Assembly (NCBI GenBank): GCA_032716605.1
Contig: CM064509.1
Span: 51,042,022 to 51,106,021 of the forward strand
Direction: 5' to 3'
DNA: 64,000 nt
From: Paralithodes platypus
Lineage: Eukaryota; Arthropoda; Malacostraca; Decapoda; Lithodidae
In this document: positions 32,601 to 45,182 of the stretch, in pieces
Numbering within the stretch: position 1 is the stretch's first letter
Layout: each line of letters starts with the position of its first letter
Notes under the pieces: model-generated
Databases searched by the model: none
Seen by the model: only the letters and a program-made list of their open reading frames with translations
What the model was told of the DNA's origin: nothing
Position numbers and translations under genes: made by a program

Positions 32601-34370
32601 ACAGGAACTAGTATTTGTAGGTGTTAGTTACCTGGGTTGTAGTAGTATATGTAGTGTCCAAGGATTTGTGATTGGTGTGTTCTGGTGTTTGTGGTTTAAC
32701 AGTTTGTAGTTATAATGATTTTAATTGTGATTGTTGTGGTTGGTATGGTTGTAATACGGTTTGCATTAAGGTTGTGATCATGATGATTTTCGAAGCGGTG
32801 GTAATATTTCAATGGTTCTGACTTGATGATTGTCCAAGTAATGTTTGTGGTTGATATGCTAATAATGTTTGTTTTCTCTGTTATTGATAATGTTTTAATG
32901 GTTATGGTTGCAAGTGTTGGAACTTTACCGGATATGGTTTGGGTTGTAAACACATTTTGTTTGCATTATGAATGTAGTGGTTTTGATGCATGCATTTGGT
33001 TGTTGTGGATGTGATGGCTATGCTTACAATGAAGGTTATATAGTGTGACTGTTGTTGATATTTTTTATAATGGTGTAACAATTATACAGCAATCACTATT
33101 TTATTCGTCATAGTTTAAATTGCGGTCGTGAAAGCATGACATGCAACCTAATGTTAGTCTGTTTAATTAGCAAACCATACTATGGTGGTGAGTAATGCTG
33201 TTTTGTAGTTCTTGTAGGCAAACAATATTAATTATGTCAAGCACTGTGTATACTATATACATTTTGTTAAAATGTCAAATATATTATGATAGTGTTGTTG
33301 TTTTTGTTGTTATTTGGTGGTTGACATCATTATTTCATGTTTATGCGGTTAGAGCATTTTACGGAAAATATATAGTTGTTAGTGTTTTGTATTGCTATTA
33401 CGGAAAATATATAGTTGTTAGTGTTTTGTATTGCTATTACGGAAAATATATAGTTGTTAGTGTTTTGTATTGCTATTACGGAAAATATATAGTTGTTAGT
33501 GTTTTGTATTGCTATTACGGAAAATATATAGTTGTTAGTGTTTTGTATTGCTATTACGGAAAATATATAGTTGTTAGTGTTTTGTATTGCTATTACGGAA
33601 AATATATAGTAGTTGTTAGTGTTTTGTATTGCTATTACGGAAAATATATAGTTGTTAGTGTTTTGTATTGCTATTACGGAAAATATATAGTTGTTAGTGT
33701 TTTGTATTGCTATTACGGAAAATATATAGTTGTTAGTGTTTTGTATTGCTATTACGGAAAATATATAGTTGTTAGTGTTTTGTATTGCTATTACGGAAAA
33801 TATATAGTTGTTAGTGTTTTGTATTGCTATTACGGAAAATATATAGTTGTTAGTGTTTTGTATTGCTATTACGGAAAATATATAGTTGTTAGTGTTTTGT
33901 ATTGCTATTACGGAAAATATATAGTTGTTAGTGTTTTGTATTGCTATTACGTTTGTTCTTGTTGACGCTAGTGTGATAATTATCAACTTCCCTGCCGTTA
34001 TTGCTTTGTTGCTGTTATCATAGTAGTGCTACAGTATTGTTATCTTTGTAGATGATTATGTTTTTACTGTCTAGGCTTGTGTTCACACTGGTAATACTCT
34101 TATACATGACATAAGTATGGAGTATGATTCTGCTTCTTATATTGTTGTTGTTGTTGTTGGCGGTAGTGGTGGCATTGGTGATAATGATTTTATTTGTATT
34201 GCTGTTTTTGTTTGGCTTGTCATGGGTATTGGGTGTGATTTCATTATTGTCTTCATATTTACAAAAATGATTATGTATTCCTTGTGGTGCTTTGACGTTC
34301 TAATAGTGATGTGGGTGTCTGCATGTAACATAACCTATACACTTCTTGTCACGTTCATTTAACCAACTCA
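32600..34370. other. Strongly G+T-skewed tract around a minisatellite
   Basis: The plus strand is conspicuously rich in T and G (TTGTTGTGGTTGGTATGGTT-like runs) and poor in C on both sides of the 39-bp array. It may be a decayed older tandem repeat; no RNA or protein is identified. Confidence 0.5.
33358..33955. repeat. 39-bp minisatellite, ~15 copies
   Basis: The unit begins TACGGAAAATATATAGTTGT and continues TAGTGTTTTGTATTGCTAT. One copy (about 33593-33634) has an extra AGT. Since 39 is a multiple of three and no frame meets a stop, long frames exist on both strands, with 13-residue periods; these are by-products, not genes. Confidence 0.95.
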
Positions 34371-36412
34371 CAAATTATCCTCCTGAGTTTCTTCATTTGT
34401 ACATAAATGTGAAATTATGGTCAACAATGGATATACCTTTACAAACTTCTAAACTAAGAAGTAGGAACTAATAACACGATATATACATTAAACATAACAT
34501 ACATAATATAATATAATATTACTTAGAGGTATATGATGAAATCAACTTTTATCCTTCCTTGCCAAATACAGTATATGTTGCATTTTTTATTTACCCTTGA
34601 GTACAATCCCCAACAGGCTGGCGAGCGTTGTTACTGAAAGGTTGTGTATTTGTTAATGTAAATGTCAGCCTATAAAGTGTGTGTATCTGTGTGCATAGAT
34701 AATTCAACATATGCGTCTTGTGTGTGATATGCATGTCAAAACAAGACCTAACTAAGTATCCCATTCCAAAATTCACTCACGAAGCCGTTTTCTCTAGTAT
34801 TGTTCTACTGTCCCCACCTTTATGTCAGATCGTTGCTGTATCTCTCTGAATCTATTAATCGTCGTCTAGCCGATTGTAAGTTAGAAACCTAGCAACTATG
34901 TTTGCAAACACGAATAAAATACAATCGTTTATTAATGTTGATGAAATCAAATGACAACAAATCTAATAGTAATGCACTTTTTCAGTGTTCCCATTCCTCG
35001 ACCCTCGAGATGAAATTCTTTCTTCCAGCGAAAGAAGATCTCTCGAAATCTGACTACTTATTTCTCTATATGAGCTATGCAGCAGCTAAATTATCATACA
35101 TTTCTGAACTTGCTATGCTCATACGTCGCAATCTATATATCACTACATCAATGTACACATTCTTTGGCAGAAGAAAACGTATATTTAAATTCCATTGAGT
35201 TAGATTATTATTATACTAGTAACCTCGTACCCATCTATAACTCAATAAATATTACATTGATAACAAGGCTTCAGCAGCATAATTATATACTTTGATGTTA
35301 TAATAATGTGCCACACACATGGGATACTGGTGTAGTACTAACGTTATAATGGTAAACAACCTTGTCAAAGTCACTAAACTACATTTGTTACTAATAAAGC
35401 TAAGCAAAACACTTGCAAAGTAAAATTATTGGCTATATACATTTATTTGGCTGGTAGTATATTATGTACTGTATTTTTAATGGAGCTAGATCAACGTGTT
35501 TAAATCAAAGCATTCTCTCAGATATGTATTGTATAGTTGCTTCAATATACATATTAGATTATTTGTCGAACAATTTTGAAATTAAGATATTTTATAAGAG
35601 TGTTTCATTAACATTCCTTCATTAGTTTCATATGCTAGCATATATGTGTTATGTCAGCTACATAATTCAATCACATTATTTATTTTAACCAGAATCTATG
35701 TACCCTCTTCTCTTGTAAAGCTATGTGGCACAATAACGGTTTATACAACAGCAAGAGAACAGAGAGATAATTTTGTTTGTTTATACTGTACAATGTGCAA
35801 CAATTGTTTCGTTAGCTTTCTAAGCTCTTTGGCATCGTTTACATATTTGTGCATTATTTGCAATAATGATTCCTGCGCCTGTCTATAAATCTTATCACAT
35901 AGTAAGATTAACAGGTAAATATTTAACAAACCTAAGAGACCTTCAACAGATGAAATTATTTCAAAACAATTACATTTTCAGCTTAGATTACTCTTCTTTA
36001 CATATTGCTACTTTTCATAATTTTGACATTCATTACAAGATATATTTATCTTTCTATTATCAAAAAACTATCTAGCTATGACTACTCCACCTTTCCCAAC
36101 TCTTCATCTTGTCGACACATGGAACTTTGTATTGTTCATTCCCCCATCCTTCTGTTAGAGAGCCATTATAATTTCCACTGTACTGTTCTCTATACATCTC
36201 TTACAAACTCAATCTTTATCATTGTTTTTAATCAAGGTATTTAGAATAATTTTCCTTGTTTTCATCCACTCTTACTTTAACTTATATGGACACATCTTTC
36301 CTGCTGATTCCAATACTGTCTGTTCCTTGTTTATTATTTTTATTCGTATTATTGTGAATTTTGATAATTTTGGACGACACTCTTCTAAGAATGCCTGGCC
36401 TGATGTATTTGA
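34371..36412. other. No recognisable gene
   Basis: AT-rich. No repeat or coding signal I can name. Confidence 0.4.
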
Positions 36413-36795
36413 CCCGTTCTGTAACGGTGATATCATATTAATTGTGTACTATACTAGCTATATTTAAACGATTTTGTGAATTAAATTGCTTCAAAAACCG
36501 TGTGTCCAGGCAATTTAGCTCAAACTTCCCTTGATTTTGGCCCTGTCACTCTTTCAAAACTGGGGGAGGCACTCGCAGTTATGCCTTTTGTCTCCCTCAT
36601 TCACATAGAACAAAACAAAAAAGTTTAAGAAGGATCTGTGACTGTAAAAATGGTTAAGGGAGATGGTCGTAAAAATGGTCAAGGGAGATAGTGATAAACC
36701 TGTTAATTGCTGGAGGTAATTTTTAAACTGAAAACAAAAAATCGTCTGATAGTAGTGAGAGTCAAACTTACAGGATGTCACCGGAACTAAATGGG
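36413..36795. mobile_element. piggyBac-type MITE, copy A, with LINE fragment inside
   Basis: The ends are CCCGTTCTGTAACGGTGA (left) and, inward from the right, CCCATTTAGTTCCGGTGA. TTAA is intact at the right (36796-36799) and TTGA at the left. The internal TATTTAAACGATTTTG and AAGAAGGATCTGTGA match copy B at 41467-41678. A LINE end is inserted at 36484-36627. Confidence 0.6.
36484..36627 (+). pseudogene. 3' end of jockey-like LINE nested in a MITE
   Basis: It reads CFKNRVSRQFSSNFP then stop, the C-terminus shared with 1790-2045 and 61026-63250, followed by the same 3' region and an A-rich tail (ACAAAACAAAAAAG). Confidence 0.7.
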
Positions 36796-36799
36796 TTAA

Positions 36800-38123
36800 C
36801 ATCTATCTCTAAAATGTCCTCATACGACATCACCTTTGTTTTGTTGTCTATCCCTCCATTATCTGTTATATTTGACCTATTTATTTACAGCCAGCGTCAC
36901 ACGTTGGCATGTATCCAATACTAGGTTCGATGTCAGTTTTAAAAAATCAAAATAATATAACGAAAAGGCTACAATTCGACCAATGCTACTTCTATTTTGA
37001 CGTTATTTGAAAGTTTAACCTGAAAATCAGGACAACCATCTTGACACATATTATAATTACTACAAAATTACTCCAAAAATGTATTGCGGATATAGGTACA
37101 CGTGTGACGCCACCTTCATAGTTTGGGTTTGGTGATGGTGGCTTCCTTTGTGTTCTCAATCTCTATGTAAATAATCGATTTATGGCCGAAGACCCAATGA
37201 CGTGAACATGTTCCTTGTTGTTTTAAGAATATTTAATTAAGTTATTATCATACATAATAATATAATTGTACGTCATCAGCCTGATATGACTCCTACTACG
37301 TCGTAACTCATGACCACTTGGGCATCCATGACCCCTCTATACACAGCATACTATGCCCCAAACTCGTTTGTCATGATCTTTAGTTACATTATTTATTAAA
37401 ACTCTTGTGTGTTCTTAATGGTCTCCTTTATTGTATCTGTTCTTCCCTTCCTAATTCGTTAACTGATCCTCTTAACCCCTATTTCTGCCTTCTGCTTTAC
37501 ATGTAATTATGTATTTGCTTTATAATAAACCGGCATATCCAGCTAACACATATGTTTTATATAATATTATGTATACTTCTTTTATCTTCATTTTCATGTT
37601 TATCTTCCTTATTCATGTTTTACATTATATACATGAGTTAACTTTGCCAATTGTTCATGCTTCTCTTTTCTTGTTCTTCTTCCTCATATTATTTCTTTCG
37701 TACTGGCTTCTCGCTATGTTCAAGCCACGACTATTACCTCTCATTTTAATTGTTCTCCTTGGCGATGATGTGAATATTGTGTAATAATTTTCCCCTTTAC
37801 TACTGGTATTGTCTCCTCTCCCTTCTCCCACTACCCTCCATCGTGTTTGTTTCCTATCCTGCTTTATGTTGCTCCGTTGACCACCTATTTATTTTCCCCT
37901 TTACTGTCTTGTACATTTCCCTTCCAACGTTTTATATTATCCTACTCTACCTTCCTTTCTTTTCCATATATCTACCAACTGTTTCGTAATGTTCCCGGCC
38001 ATTTGCTTTTGTCTGGCCATTGTAATTCTTGTTTCTTACTATGACATGTGTGTCTAGCTAACAGTATTCCATTATCTCCACCCCTTCTTGTGCCTTCTTG
38101 TTCCTCTTGATCCCAGCCCCTCG
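36800..38123. other. Region downstream of the KY/hillarin-like gene
   Basis: It should hold the 3' UTR of the minus-strand gene. Minus AATAAA motifs occur (for example near 37886), but I cannot choose a polyadenylation site. Confidence 0.35.
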
Positions 38124-38267
38124 TTATCTCCTAGCCACGACCCTGATCTTCCTCTTGGGTTTCTTGTTCTTGTCGGCGCTGGTAGGTTCTTTGTTGGCGA
38201 GTCCCAGGCTCATCTTGCACTCGATCAGGTAGGACGCCAGCAGGGGGAGGCGCCAACGACCACGCAC
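38124..38267 (-). CDS. KY/hillarin-like protein, terminal exon
   Basis: The minus strand reads, from 38267, VRGRWRLPLLASYLIECKMS and then a Lys/Arg-rich tail (NKKPKRKIRVVARR) to a TAA at 38126-38124. The first part continues the strand pattern of the preceding exon (LLMYGIPRPQ), as the last strand of a KY-type Ig-like domain. The acceptor is GTGTGTGAAG with an upstream pyrimidine-rich stretch; this exon's acceptor is weaker than the others. Codon use is GC-rich, unlike the AT-rich surroundings. 47 residues plus stop, entering in phase 0. Confidence 0.75.
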   Translation of the reverse strand: MRGRWRLPLLASYLIECKMSLGLANKEPTSADKNKKPKRKIRVVARR

Positions 38268-38764
38268 CTTCACACACACGGACATGGTGGAAGCAAAGTG
38301 GGGTTAAAAAAAGAGTCTAAGGTCCTTAAACATACCAATAAATCACCTGGAACTTATACTGCGCATGCCTCGTCTGTTTATGGAAGTGTGGAGCAGGCAT
38401 AGATAGCTTCATCAAATTTACTACAAGTGTGGTATGAAAAGGTAACTACAGTGAAACCAGATAAAATGTGCCCCCACTAAGATACCAGTATCCATTTGGG
38501 ACACGTACTCAGCATGCTTCATTAGGCAGGCGCCTATAGCTTCAAGCAGCGATTACTTGTATTCTTAATAGTTGCTACAGGTGAAAGAAGAAAAAATACA
38601 AATTATTAACTTTAGCTTCAAGCGCTTCACAAAATGTTAATGTTAATTAAGACCCTACAATACAGTCTACATGCTCCATAATATTGTATTGCTTCTAAAA
38701 GCGACAGACAGTCCAAATTACTACTTCAGGTGAAATCAGAAGGAGCAAGCTCTAGGAGAAATAA

Positions 38765-38830
38765 TAAAATAATGATAATAATAATAATAATAATAATAAT
38801 AATATTAATAATAATAATAATAATAATAAC
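38765..38830. repeat. (AAT)n microsatellite
   Basis: About 65 bp of AATAAT units. A related GAT/AAT run is at 39140-39175. Confidence 0.9.
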
Positions 38831-38850
38831 AAGTGTGAAAGTGCCATTTT

Positions 38851-39020
38851 GCTGCAGAATTATTTCAAATTGCTGCATGATTGTTACAACTAGCTGCAAG
38901 TGGTCTAAATAGCTGCAAGGCTTACTCCATTTTGCTGCAACCCTGATACCATTTGCTGCCAATGTGCCAAATGCTGCTATTTCCACACAAGGTATTATTA
39001 CACTGCTACTTATGCTGCAT
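38851..39020. repeat. GCTGCA motif repeated at ~21-bp spacing
   Basis: GCTGCA or GCTGC occurs at 38851, 38872, 38893, 38912, 38934, 38955, 38973 and 39014. Spacing is mostly 18-22 bp, while the sequence in between is not conserved. Confidence 0.6.
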
Positions 39021-39284
39021 TGGAAGGAGAGTTGCCAAGTAATGTTAAGAGTTTTCAGATATTGTTTGACTGGCGGTTGTCCAGTCGCCTTGTCGACGTC
39101 TTCACCAAATAAAGGCCTAAATGGGGTGTAAGTACTATAATAATAATGATGATGATGATGATGATAATAATAATAGAAACTAATAATAATCGGGTGTTTT
39201 GTTTCTCCAAAAGCGCCAGTTCTCCGGGGTAATATATTATACAACCATGGAGAAACTATTCAATCAAACTACAATATGGATAAT

Positions 39285-39530
39285 ATAATTATAATATAGT
39301 ATACGTACGGCGTGCATATTATAATATAGTATACGTACGGCGTGCAGATTATAATATAGTATACGTACGGCGTGCAGATTATAATATAGTATACGTACGG
39401 CGTGCAGATTATAATATAGTATACGTACGGCGTGCAGATTATAATATAGTATACGTACGGCGTGCAGATTATAATATAGTATACGTACGGCGTGCAGATT
39501 ATAATATAGTATACGTACGGCGTGCAGATT
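39285..39530. repeat. 30-bp minisatellite, 8 copies
   Basis: The unit is ATTATAATATAGTATACGTA followed by CGGCGTGCAG. The GTATACGTAC portion is self-complementary in part. Only the first copy differs (T for G). Confidence 0.95.
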
Positions 39531-40014
39531 CGTGCAGATTTACGCGGAGTTGTCATCCTGTATAACTCGCTATGTATGTACAAAGATATTGAGAGAGTGA
39601 GTGTTAGCCAGATCTTTTCGTTCAGCGTGTTCATTCCTCTCAATCCGATGTAAATAGTTCCATTTCTTAATATTGTTAGTCATCGCCATATAGCTTCGTT
39701 CAACATAAGGCCAAAACAGAATCAGAGGTTTAAAACAGACCAAAGGAAGAACAGTCGGAAAAAAAAGCCTGTGAAAATTTGGTGCTGCATTGACAACAGA
39801 TGGCATAGTAATTAATAGGCATGCAGAGGGAGAGAAACAGAGATACAAGGAATAGTTAGTATCTCAAAGACCTTGCGCTCCATGACGGGAGATACTCAGT
39901 CTAGGGAGAAAGGGAGATAGTGAATTGCACTATATTCAATACTAGATGCATACAATTATATCTAATCTCTTCTCATGTTACTTTACCGATAAGCTATTTA
40001 CAACATCAGAGAAA

Positions 40015-40143
40015 ATTATGTTCCAGGTAGAACAGCTTGTATACGGTGTGGGCAAATATTATGTTCCAGGTAGAACAGATTGTATACGGTGTGGGCAAAT
40101 ATTATGTTCCAGGTAGAACAGATTGTATACGGTGTGGGCAAAT
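40015..40143. repeat. 43-bp tandem repeat, 3 copies
   Basis: The unit begins ATTATGTTCCAGGTAGAACA and ends TATACGGTGTGGGCAAAT. Copies differ by one base. Confidence 0.9.
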
Positions 40144-40331
40144 ATTTCCACATATACTAGGGTAGTAACTGAACGCTAATTTCCAGCAATGGTAGTGTGT
40201 TGTATTCATTATTAGACTAATGAATTTTGCTATAATCCAAATTGTCAAATTCTTTTACAATTTTGAATGTTAAGGATTTCATTGAATTGACTTTGCATTA
40301 AACGCGATTAAAAAAAAAACACAAACAAAAC

Positions 40332-40335
<4 letters not shown>

Positions 40336-40390
<55 letters not shown>

Positions 40391-40559
40391 TGAAATAGAG
40401 GGCTCTCAAGCGATGTTTATAGCTCAGTTTCATAAACGATAAGGACCTCTAGCGTGGACTCTAGTTGCTCCATAACTTTCTTGAATGCTAGAGACCAGAT
40501 GCCAACGATATATTCTAGAAGAGACTGTATCAGAGCGTTGCCAGTTGTGAGGACAATCT

Positions 40560-40650
<91 letters not shown>
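40336..40650. repeat. (GA)n and (TA)n microsatellites
   Basis: GA at 40336-40388, TA at about 40564-40613, and GA again at 40614-40648. Confidence 0.9.
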
Positions 40651-40656
<6 letters not shown>

Positions 40657-41388
40657 TTCTCACAGTGAGTGAAAGTAAGATTAGAACTGGTCAATGTGGA
40701 TAACAGGTAAAGCAGAAACATAGCACAATAACACGGGTACAAATGTGATGATATACAATATTACACAATACATAAGAGTACAAAAAGCGTCACAAACAGT
40801 GTTTTTTTAATTAAGAAAGAACAGCGAATAATAAATGTTTTATAAACATGAACATAGTCACTCAATGGTCACAAAATCTACAGCAAGAATGTACATATGA
40901 TAATTTGTCATCAACATGTTTCGTACGACGATAATTATATACCGATTTGGAAAATCTAGTAGTCTATCTAATATACTATTTTGCCCCAAGAACCAATGAA
41001 CAATTATATGTTCACAGTATATGCTGTTTAATAGTAGGTCAGTCGGTCAGTCGCCAAACCCGCACTCCCTTAAAGGAGTAGGAAGGATTAGCAACATATA
41101 TACAGTACCTGTAGTAGAGGGAATAGCGATGACAGGGAAAGAATTGTAATTGATGCGAGCCAAAGCAAACACTCTACAGTATCATTCGGAACACCTTTCA
41201 TTCATATTCCTTCAAAATTCTTGGATTTACCACGGATAGTATACATTTTCTACAACAAAGTCTCTTCACATCAACATCTGGGAGGAAAACCTTCCTGGTT
41301 TGTCCTTTCAAGGGTACAGAGACCACCGTGTGCTCTGCTAACAAAATATGTCCTCCCATCATTCCTATCTATTGTTTCATCTATTTCC

Positions 41389-41394
<6 letters not shown>

Positions 41395-41466
<72 letters not shown>
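41395..41466. repeat. (TA)n microsatellite
   Basis: A pure TA run of about 72 bp ending directly at a MITE terminus. Confidence 0.95.
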
Positions 41467-41471
<5 letters not shown>

Positions 41472-41678
41472 TAAGTACCAGCGACGTGTATAATATTTGT
41501 TTTCTAGCTGTATTTAGACGATATTATGCAGCTTAGGAAGGATCTGTGATAATTAAAAGGGTTGGTTGGGATACTTTGAAGCCTTATTATTGCTAGACGT
41601 CCTTCCTAAGCTTAATAAAATCGTCTAATAGTTGCCAGAATATGATGTAAAGGACGTCCTGCCATGGTACTGAATGGA
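41467..41678. mobile_element. piggyBac-type MITE, copy B
   Basis: The ends are CCCTTTAAGTACCAGCGACG and, inward from the right, TCCATTCAGTACCATGGCAG. The internal CTGTATTTAGACGAT and AGGAAGGATCTGTGATAA match copy A. An internal inverted repeat (GCTTAGGAAGGA with TCCTTCCTAAGC) can form a hairpin. The flanking TTAA has been lost into TA repeats. Confidence 0.5.
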
Positions 41679-41731
41679 TATATACAGTATATAGGTGTAA
41701 GTGGATTTAATTCAGTTTAATTCAGCCTGTT

Positions 41732-42694
41732 GCCAAAGTGTATAATAGTAGTCGAGATATATGTTTATGTTGCCAAAGTGTATAATAGTAGTCGAGATAT
41801 ATGTTTATGTTGCCAAAGTGTATAATAGTAGTCGAGATTATATGTTTATGTTGCCAAAGTGTATAATAGTAGTCGAGATATATGTTTATGTTGCCAAAAT
41901 GTATAATAGTAGTCGAGATTATATGTTTATGTTGCCAAAGTGTATAATAGTAGTCGAGATTATATGTTTATGTTGCCAAAGTGTATAATAGTAGTCGAGA
42001 TATATGTTTATGTTGCCAAAGTGTATAATAGTAGTCGAGATATATGTTTATGTTGCCAAAGTGTATAATAGTAGTCGAGATATATGTTTATGTTGCCAAA
42101 GTGTATAATAGTAGTCGAGATATATGTTTATGTTGCCAAAGTGTATAATAGTAGTCGAGATATATGTTTATGTTGCCAAAGTGTATAATAGTAGTCGAGA
42201 TATATGTTTATGTTGCCAAAGTGTATAATAGTAGTCGAGATATATGTTTATGTTGCCAAAGTGTATAATAGTAGTCGAGATTATATGTTTATGTTGCCAA
42301 AGTGTATAATAGTAGTCGAGATATATGTTTATGTTGCCAAAGTGTATAATAGTAGTCGAGATTATATGTTTATGTTGCCAAAGTGTATAATAGTAGTCGA
42401 GATATATGTTTATGTTGCCAAAGTGTATAATAGTAGTCGAGATATATGTTTATGTTGCCAAAGTGTATAATAGTAGTCGAGATATATGTTTATGTTGCCA
42501 AAGTGTATAATAGTAGTCGAGATATATGTTTATGTTGCCAAAGTGTATAATAGTAGTCGAGATATATGTTTATGTTGCCAAAGTGTATAATAGTAGTCGA
42601 GATTATATGTTTATGTTGCCAAAGTGTATAATAGTAGTCGAGATATATGTTTATGTTGCCAGAGTGTATAATAGTAGTCGAGATATATGTTTAT
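41732..42694. repeat. 40/41-bp minisatellite, ~24 copies
   Basis: The unit begins TGCCAAAGTGTATAATAGTA and ends GTCGAGATATATGTTTATGT; a 41-bp variant has GATTATATG. The two length types are interspersed, and two copies carry a single substitution (AAAATG, AGAGTG). Confidence 0.95.
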
Positions 42695-43914
42695 GACCAC
42701 ATACAAACAGATGGTTGCATTTAGTCCTTTTCTCAGTAAGGTTGGATAGCTATTGACTAATGTGCTAAACTATTAAATGTATTATATTTAAACTTTTAAG
42801 TATGTACATTGCTGAAATACCGCTATGCTTTATACGTAGACCTTAAAGTTAATACATACCTTCTATATTTAATTCAGATGAAGGATGTGCAGAATATACT
42901 GAAACCCATTTAAGCCAAGCCTGGAAAGCCATGCTTTTAAAATTGTGCGAGGCGTGAACAGACCATCTACAATCAATGCCATACTGTACTGTATCTTGCA
43001 TTGAAATGCTAGATTTAAAAAAACATGGTTATACTTTACATATCTAGATCTAGGTAAAATGTATTGTAACAGTTCCTTAAATCTAACTCTGAGATGTTAT
43101 TGCTCAGAAATTTAAAATCTACCATTTGCCACATATGTAGGTTGGTTTATAGAATCATAAAACATACATTGAAAAATAAAAGTGGCAGTTAAGTCCCACT
43201 TCTATATTTTAAAGTGCAAAATTCATATAAGTGGGTTTTAAAGCATTACAGTTTAATGATTCCATTTGACGGTTGAATGTTTAAATGTACATATTATTTT
43301 ATTTTATCAAGTGCACGAAATCTACATGCTGCACTACTACTAGGTACACTAGGATCAATCTACAGTAGGTTCAACTATTATCTAATTATTATGCTATTCT
43401 TAAAACAGTTACAAACAATTATTTATAGAAAGAAGGCAATGCTAAATTGTATACAAGAACAACAATATATATATTATTGCTTGAATGAAATGTTAGTACC
43501 TTATTATTATTATTATTAGTGTGTGTATTATTATTATTTTAATTTAACTTTGTTAATCTATTTCTTGAAAATTTCTTCAAATGATTATGAAAAGTACAGT
43601 AATTGTATGTAACTGATCTTCAACCTAAGAACTACAATCTACGATCTAAAAACTACGAACAACAAACTTTCAATACAAAACAAAATACGAATTATAAGAT
43701 ACAAACTACGATCTAAACAACTATAAACTATAAGATACTAACTACAAACTACAATCTACATAATTATAAGGAACTATAAATGATCAATTCGATATACTAC
43801 ATTATACTAGTCACTACAAACTACTACTATTTACTAGACACTACAAAACACTATTGGTGGTGGTGATGGTGACAAGTAAACCCAACTCCAGACACATACC
43901 ACAGAGTCACCAAC

Positions 43915-44019
43915 CTGAGGCCTGGGTATACCATACATCAACAGCTTGTAGTAACCCACACCAGGCGGCACGATCACCAGACGTACGTGCTCATCTGTCT
44001 CCTCACGACCCAGAACACC
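43915..44019 (-). CDS. KY/hillarin-like protein, internal exon
   Basis: 105 bp, 35 codons, phase 0 at both ends. The acceptor is TTCTTGTAG at 44020-44028 and the donor CAG|GTTGGT at 43915/43914. It reads GVLGREETDEHVRLVIVPPG and then VGYYKLLMYGIPRPQ. The ...IVPP-G-YYKLLMYG pattern is what I know from KY-type Ig-like domains in kyphoscoliosis peptidase and hillarin proteins. It joins in frame with the exon at 49356-49147 (...ASGQALEHK|GVLG) and the terminal exon. GC-rich relative to its surroundings. Confidence 0.8.
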
Positions 44020-45182
44020 CTACAAGAACCAACACTAGGGTACACTCAGGGGAAACAATTTATATAGATTGATATAGGTGGATATTATGAAGGCAAAAAA
44101 AAAAACTTGGCAATTAGAGGAACAGAAGATGTATTAATAAATATGAAATAGATTATTTGGAAGGGAAAATGACAACTTTATGGATAAGGGAGTAGATTAT
44201 ACTAAAGGGAGAGAAAAATGTTTATTGCTTCTTGTAAGATCAAATATACTGAGGAGGTTGCACGAGAAACAATATATATTTTACTGGGAAGACCGGACTT
44301 TTTTGTTTTAGGAAAGGAACATTAAAAGTGAAGCATAATATTATAAATAAAGGTGGACACATTTCTAAAAGTAAAACAAATGTCAAAATTCCTCCGTTTT
44401 CAACTTATCCACCACAGTTCCACGGAGTAAGGTGAAATTGAAATTGTAATTGAAATATTTATTTAGCCAAGTAACACATTTTATACATGTATCAATTGCA
44501 TAAGGCAATTGTCAATTATTGTTTTTTAGGAGTAATATTATCATTCAAGGTCACCTTGACAATACCATAATGACTCATCTAAACAAATTTAGCATGCATT
44601 TAGTTGATTTCTGCAAAATAAGGAATAATCATTCATTTCACTAACAATTCTGACAAATGGGGAAACATTCATGAGCATACAGTGCACGATATTAACAGTA
44701 TACACAGACAACTGGATCTCTCAACTTTGTCCCTAGCTCTCTGTTTGTAATCACTGCTTATTATACCGTATAATTACGCACTGTATGTACTTTATATTAG
44801 TAGGCTGTCGATGCCAGTGAATTATAAAGGTTTGTGATTGCTCTGAATGCTTAACAGTAAGTCTATATTCATAACGCTATTTTTTTTAATATGAAATATA
44901 CTTATACAGTATATCGATTTTATTCATCATAATCATTTCAATAATGTTATACTAAGAAAGCAGTACATTAGATATTTATAAGCCCTACTATTACAAATTT
45001 AAGCCCTAACACCAGTTCCTTTGGGTGGTGAAATATATATTATAATGAATAATACATACACATTCCTTTCTTCATTTACTATTTTATATTGATTATTGTG
45101 ATGAATATTATTATTATTATTATTATTATTATTATCATCATTATTATTAGTAGTAGCAGTAGCAGTAGCAGTAATAGTAGTC

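Larger units (their letters stand above)
38268..43914 (-). other. Intron of the KY/hillarin-like gene (last)
   Basis: A 5.6-kb interval between two in-phase exons. It contains (AAT)n runs, three minisatellites, TA and GA tracts and a MITE. An AACTAC-rich degenerate simple repeat lies at 43620-43850, near the donor CAG|GTTGGT at 43915. Confidence 0.65.

Noticed and set aside
33195..33965. 256-codon plus frame and overlapping 218-codon minus frame
   Set aside because: Both are by-products of a stop-free 39-bp tandem unit.
38088..38402. 104-codon plus-strand frame
   Set aside because: Antisense to the terminal KY/hillarin-like exon, which has family-like sequence and joins in phase.
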